Below are positions 59,382 through 64,000 of a DNA stretch of 64,000 bases, in pieces; within the stretch, counting starts at the first letter, position 1, and the number at the start of each line of letters is the position of its first letter. The notes beneath the pieces were generated by a model, which saw only the letters and a list, made by a program, of their open reading frames with translations, made no database searches and was not told the origin of the DNA. The stretch is from Auricularia sp. M13. Taxonomy: Eukaryota > Basidiomycota > Agaricomycetes > Auriculariales > Auriculariaceae. The stretch is taken from assembly GCA_037042915.1 (NCBI GenBank), contig CM073194.1:4836001-4900000 (forward strand), given 5' to 3'. Position numbers and translations under genes: made by a program.

Positions 59382-61085
59382 TTGTCGGTGGAGGTGCTGC
59401 ACATGGTCTTTGAGCACATCCCACTCCCAGATCAAGTCTCCGTCTCGCGGATCTGCTACGCTTGGTGTGAAGTATCGAGGAAATACCCTATCCTAGTTCC
59501 TTCGGACGCGGTCAACCACCCGACGAAGCTATTGGGCATGCTTCGGTCACACCAGAGGACGACATCTGTGGTTCGACATGTGGCCATACCCCTAGACTCC
59601 CGAGGATCGCGAACGGGCTTTACCTCGACGATGATAGATTGTGTCCCTTGTCTTGCACACCGTCAAAGGCATGCCTACCACGGCCCAGAGCCCGTCAATT
59701 TGTACTACAGTATACCCGCGCGATTCCCGCAAGGGTCAAGTTCCTGTACCGATCTGAGAGTAGGCACCATCGAATAAGCCAAGCATCCAAGGTATATGGT
59801 AGACTCACACTATTCCCGCACTTTGCCACATTCTTTGTCGGCTAGAGACCGGGCGGTGTTGATTTGTTATTTGTCCAACGTTGCCCTTCTGTCAACCTCA
59901 TGACCGACGCCTATCCCCACGCCATTCCCACAGACGAACAAGGAAGACACGACCTCTTAACCCATCTAGCCGCCTGGCGCAAGCGTGCCAAACCAACCGA
60001 GCTGCGCACCCTAGTCCTCGGAGGGCAAATCGACACTGGCCAACCGGTCCCAGTGGCCTATACCTCGACCACCGCTGGCAATTACCACCGGTGCGAACCC
60101 CTGTGCAACCATTTTGCGTGGCCGGCCGCTCGTGCGCGGCACGACCTCGTCTTCGACGCTGTGATCCAGATGACACCATTGAACGTCCAGGCGCGCGGAA
60201 GACCCGCGTTGCAGGCGCAGGTCTATAAAGGCCTGATGAAAAATTTTGCTGGCTCTTCAGTTGCGGTGGCCGTCAAAGTCTACCAGGGCTCGATCTCGAA
60301 GGCTGCTATGCGCATGAAGACATCGATCGAAGACGACGTCGTCTGGCGGAACGCTCTGCTGCCGTATAAACAGGAGGCGTGGGCGTACGGGTGCATGCAG
60401 CGCTTGCAGGGCACCGTCGTTCCTCATGTGTATGGCTTTTTCGCGGTAATCACTTCACTCTTCGCAGCATGTCAACGATAGTTCTAATGTTAGCCACAAT
60501 AGGTGCAACTGCCGTCGGAAGAACCTGCAATCGTCTTGATAATGGAGTATGTGGAATCAGCCCAGCTACCGCAGCTCGACAAGCTCCCGATTGTGAACCA
60601 AGAAGCATTCAACGATCTCGTTCGTAGCGCGGTTACTGACAAAGATATGGAACTTATTCACACCATCTTAGGCATACGGAATGATTGCTGCCACTCACGC
60701 CGTTACGAGTTGTGGAGTACGCGACTTTGACTACTGGCAGCAGAACGTCCTCTGGACCGACCAGAAGTTGAAGACCGGCCATCGCGACGTGCCGCTTCCG
60801 GTCCTACTGGATTTTGCACTGGTTGGGGAGAACAATTCGACGTCTGCAATGAATAGCTCGTTTCATAAGTCAGTCTTGTCCAGCTCGATAAAACATGACT
60901 GACCAGACACTCGCAGTGCTCTGATCTCTCTCTGCGGACTTGGCGTTCATGTCAATGTCTTGTACACGTGGTGGGAAGCCTATATAGTGCGGAACAGGCA
61001 TTTCCCTCGGCTCTTTGACGTCCTGGACGGCGCGTTGGACCGCAAACCAGACAGCGATGACCCTGACTGGTGTCTCGTTGAGTGA
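59382..61085 (+). CDS. F-box and atypical kinase-like protein (copy B), 5' half damaged
   Basis: The left part encodes an F-box (LSVEVLHMVFEHIPLPDQVS followed by VSRICYAWCEVSRKYPILV), normally the Skp1-binding adaptor of SCF ubiquitin ligases. After a one-base frameshift near 59720 and an intron (59792-59845) comes a leucine-rich-type segment (LRTLVLGGQIDTG) and then the kinase fold. Kinase exons: 59846-60445, 60503-60631, 60672-60868, 60917-61085 (about 365 residues). Elements: VAVAVKVYQGSIS, AIVLIMEYVESAQ, VRDFDYWQQNVLW (Asp-x4-Asn kept), PVLLDFALVGEN, ending DDPDWCLVE. The kinase half is intact; the F-box half has a frameshift and upstream stops. Either two adjacent genes (kinase alone active) or a decaying F-box-kinase fusion. 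The 40-nt intron at 60632-60671 is unusually short. Confidence 0.6.
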
Positions 61086-62700
61086 TATTGGTCGCACTGC
61101 TTCTGTTGTAATGACTGATCCATATGTACCTGAATACATCGTCGTCGAGCGATGGCCGCAACCCCTTCAACCACGTGCCCTTACTGCCCACACACCGTCG
61201 AGTCCGCCTGCCACCCAGGCTCACATGCCTAGTTTACCCCGCCGAACTCATAGGCGCAAGAGACGGCTTATCTAAGAGCCAAACTGTACAGTGCTGCGTG
61301 CCAAACTCTATCGTCCGGGAATCCCGGAATCAAATCAATAAAGTCAACGCCCGCAGGGGCCGCCCCAGAACCTTGCTATGACACATGTCAGATTCTAATC
61401 GGCCGTCGGCCACCGGTGCGGCCCGGGGACAATGGCACAGCAGAGGGTACATAGAGGCGCTGACAATTCTGCCTGTGGGTGTCCGGCGGTGCGGAATGCA
61501 AGATTCACCACTGCGCACGGGGAGCGGAACACGTAGTATCGCCCACAGAGAGGGAGGGATGCCACGAATATTCTCGCGGCTACGTGCGGCTGGGCGCAAT
61601 GATTGGAACGGACGAGGCGGGGGGTCGACAGCGAAAATTTGGTCGCGGACGTGTCGTCCGGAACAATACCACGAGCGAGTGGCACACAAAACGCAGACAG
61701 GTATTCGGCGGGCGGTGGGAGGCGTCATGCAGGGAGCGACATACTGTAACACTGGGCAGGGGAATTGCGCACGAAGAGTAAAGCGTCGCAAGTCCCAATC
61801 CAACGAAGACGCAGTATGTATACGCAACCGTGACGGAATGGTCGAGTGCCTCGGGCCAAAACTCATTGGCACGATGGGTAAACACGGACGCACTGGCAGG
61901 GAACTGATGGGGGAGGCACGGCGCGAGCGAGACGGGGGAGTGAACTGGCACGCCCTCAGCATACTGACGAACCCCTAGAATTAAAGGGAATGGCGACGAC
62001 GCCAGTGTACTGTATCAAATCCCATCGAGCCTGCTGCAGATTCGGCGAAGCCTGAACGAGTTGCGGGATCATGATGCCTGCACTGGCAGCGCTGGGCGAG
62101 GGGATGCACCCAGGATAAATATCGTGCACGGGCTCCGAGTTCAAGTTGTAGGTTGCGCGCGGCGCACGAGATCGGGAGGCTTGTTGCCAGTGTGGGGCGG
62201 TTATCTCAACGTATTCGGATAACGCGTCGCAGAGCGCAGTGAACGCCGTTCCGAGTTGGAAGTGCGCACTGCGCAGCAACGACCAGCGAGGGCCTTTCAT
62301 CATTCGGCGCGGAGAGTACTACTAGTGTAGCTGCCGCAAGAGACTAGCATGCAAATACCGGTACAGTCGCACCGGTGGATGATGAGTTATCCCAGGTATT
62401 CCCGAGGCCGAGAACGCTGCAGACGAGCCCCAGAGCTAGAGCGCTGCGACATCATACATGAAACCGAAGCAGTCGTATGGCAGGCAGAATCCAGATCCGA
62501 TCGCGAGCACAAACTCAAGAGAGAAGACCTCGAAAGCCACGGTACTACTTACAGTCCCAGTCGGCTCTTCACGCAGCCAGAAGCCACACCATCGAGCCTC
62601 AGTCTTTCCGACACATGCATTGCCCATATTCGAGCTGAGTGACTCGGACGTCGCCCAGACGCTCACTGCGCGCGAAAGCCGGACTGAAACATGAAAAATG
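61086..62700. other. Intergenic with a possible small minus-strand gene
   Basis: On the minus strand an ATG near 62620 begins MGNACVGKTEARWCGFWLRE, an N-myristoylation-like start followed by a GTAAGT donor, and a frame at 62303-61956 (RSAHFQLGTAFTALCDALSE) could be a later exon, but I cannot join them cleanly. No other gene recognised. Confidence 0.3.
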
Positions 62701-62949
62701 AAAAAGAGGGGGGGGGGGAGTCCGTCATCGGACGCTCTGGCCGTCACTGCTTATCAGGCAGATAGTAGGCACAGTCGCAAGTCCTCAGGAGTCGGGGGCG
62801 GGCCTCCGACCCACTCGGTGATCGAATTTTGCTGGGCCCGCTCCCCTGTCGCCAGCCGCCATCCAGGAAAGAGTGGTTTGAGTTGGGGTCGAACCCTCGA
62901 CTTTTGACGGGTCCCCCCAACGGGTCTTGTCACTACGCCCACTCGGTTA
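62701..62949 (-). repeat. tRNA-related pol III-type repeat (SINE candidate)
   Basis: On the minus strand an A-box-like TAACCGAGTGGGCG (62949-62936) is followed by a B-box-like GGGTTCGACCC (62896-62886) at tRNA-like spacing. The stretch runs on to a T5 tract (62705-62701) that could stop RNA polymerase III. No tRNA cloverleaf forms, because the acceptor strands do not pair. A 12-bp hairpin with a 4-base loop (ACGCCCACTCGG ... CCGAGTGGGCGT) overlaps the A-box. A single copy in the window limits confidence. Confidence 0.4.
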
Positions 62950-63179
62950 CCCGAGTGGGCGTTCGTACCTGCGTGAATGTGGAATATATATCGTAAGCCT
63001 TTGCCGCTCCGCCAGGCCGCCCTCACAGCCCAGAGCTAACACTGTGATGACCGATACGTATACCCAAGTACAGCGATTCAAGGTGCTAGCTGGGTCGTCA
63101 TACAGTAATCAAGACCAAGACGGAGGAGGAGGAGGAAGAGAGGCGGGATCAGCCGTCGAGCGTCTATCCTTTCTCCCCC

Positions 63180-64000
63180 ATGCCGCCCAAACGGAAACGC
63201 AATTCAGCAGGTACGCCCAGCGGTAGCGCCGTCCTGACCTCCCGCGCCCTCGCTCATGCTATATTTTTCAGCCGCAGAAGCCGACGCCGACAGCCCCGCG
63301 CCTGCAGTACGTCCTCGCTGTTCCTCCCGATGTCGCGTGCCACGGTGCTAACTTGCCCGCAGCGCAAGAAGAAAGCAACGCGCACGAGCTCAGCAAACAC
63401 CGACACCGACAGCGCGCTCGACCTGCTTGTCCGCGCGCGCGCAGCTATCCAGCAGAGCAAAGAGCGCTCGCCGAAACTTCAGCAGCTGGTTGCGGCGCTG
63501 CGCGCGCTAGACGCGGGGCCGACAGTGCGGCTGCCGCGCGCCGCCCAGGCCGACTCGGACGCTGTGCGCTTGCTGCGCGATGCGGTGCTTGCCCTGCGCC
63601 AGGCGGGCGGGGACGTGTCGGACGGCGTGAGGGCGGCGGTCGCCGAGGTACGCGCGTGTCATGCGTCTGCTGTCACGCTCTTTGTTCATGGATTTTGGCA
63701 CTGGAAGATTCAACAGCTCGTAGAGCCGCAGGCATCAGAGGAGATGCCAACGGTGAGTTCTGTGCCGTTCGTTCTATATTTTAATTTCTCAATGCTGGCG
63801 CAAGACGAACGGCACGCCAAAGCCAACCGCAAAGACAAAAGCGACGAAGACGAAGACGCCGGCGAAGCCTGCATTGGCGTCAGCGAGCGCGTCGTCGACC
63901 GCCGTATCAGTTGTCCCGCCCGCGACGAAGGCCAAGGCGGCCAAGGTCGTGGTGGAGGAGGGGACGCCGCCGCCGGAGTACACGCTCGACGACGACCAGG
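63180..64000 (+). CDS. Ala/Lys-rich nuclear-type protein, 5' part only
   Basis: Exons 63180-63210, 63272-63306, 63363-63647, 63717-63752 and 63805 onward to the window edge. The start MPPKRKRNSA is a nuclear-localisation-like cluster with good context; phases match through all four introns. Next come SALDLLVRARAAIQQSKERS and an amphipathic helical region (PKLQQLVAALRALDAG, VRLLRDAVLALRQAGGDVSD), then an Ala/Lys/Thr-rich low-complexity stretch (TKATKTKTPAKPALAS) recalling linker-histone-like tails, and finally TPPPEYTLDDDQ at the edge. Function unknown; probably nuclear or DNA-associated. The ATATATAT at 62994-63001 may serve as TATA element. Confidence 0.7.
   Translation, partial: MPPKRKRNSAGTPSGSAVLTSRALAHAIFFSRRSRRRQPRACSTSSLFLPMSRATVLTCPQRKKKATRTSSANTDTDSALDLLVRARAAIQQSKERSPKLQQLVAALRALDAGPTVRLPRAAQADSDAVRLLRDAVLALRQAGGDVSDGVRAAVAEVRACHASAVTLFVHGFWHWKIQQLVEPQASEEMPTVSSVPFVLYFNFSMLAQDERHAKANRKDKSDEDEDAGEACIGVSERVVDRRISCPARDEGQGGQGRGGGGDAAAGVHARRRP

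Noticed and set aside
62880-62962. Minus-strand tRNA gene
   Set aside because: A- and B-box-like sequences are present but acceptor and T stems do not pair, so it was kept only as a SINE-like repeat.
1-64000. CRISPR arrays, operons, riboswitches
   Set aside because: No regularly spaced repeats, and gene structure is clearly eukaryotic with spliceosomal introns.

Overview
The window is fungal nuclear DNA, almost certainly from an Agaricomycete (mushroom or bracket fungus). The genes are split by many short introns of about 45-65 bp with GTRNGT donors and YAG acceptors. Families typical of that group are present: a many-exon GtaA-type glutaminase, an HMG-box regulator, atypical fungus-specific kinases, and tail-anchored ectodomain proteins. 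Transposon debris is dense. Coordinates of spliced genes were worked out by hand from splice signals, reading phase and family resemblance; exon phases sum to whole codons in every gene given with full exon lists.

Left third (1-19.6 kb). A full-length amino-acid permease is broken by one nonsense codon (minus, 45-1745). Next come an NmrA-like NAD(P)-binding protein (2311-3333), a cluster of inverted-repeat transposons (3.7-5.8 kb) including a Harbinger-like MITE with TAA target duplication, a 20-exon GtaA-type glutaminase with a GPI-like tail (5951-9349), a small charged protein with a CRE-type site in its promoter (9728-10324), tRNA-Glu(CTC) at 10462, an unrecognised Pro/Gln/Ser-rich protein (11691-13158, minus) and an FAD monooxygenase (15729-17204). 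A 5'-truncated membrane-protein tail ends this part.

Centre (19.9-28.6 kb). A LINE lies on the minus strand: ORF1, then AP endonuclease and RNase H, then reverse transcriptase and a zinc finger. It is split by a 4.27-kb LTR element with nearly identical LTRs and the target duplication CACAC. Removing the insert and one CACAC restores the LINE reading frame, which proves the nesting and shows that RNase H lies before the reverse transcriptase, an unusual order.

Right half (29.7-64 kb). In order: a RidA-family protein (29706), an HMG-box transcription factor (32249-34126), a single-pass membrane protein (35323-36763, minus), an atypical kinase (38016-39304), a GT23/FUT8-like glycosyltransferase (40067-41767, minus), a 1545-bp foldback element with 714-bp arms, an MFS transporter of the allantoate-permease type (47306-49404), a kinase pseudogene split by a 1343-bp TIR transposon (49643-51870, minus), a large low-complexity protein (52587-58411), an F-box plus kinase gene with a damaged 5' part (59382-61085), a pol III-type repeat near 62.7-62.95 kb, and the 5' end of an Ala/Lys-rich protein running off the right edge.

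The genes do not form a pathway. The window reads as ordinary metabolic and transport genes scattered among nested transposons, plus a dispersed family of three related kinase-like loci in different states of decay.
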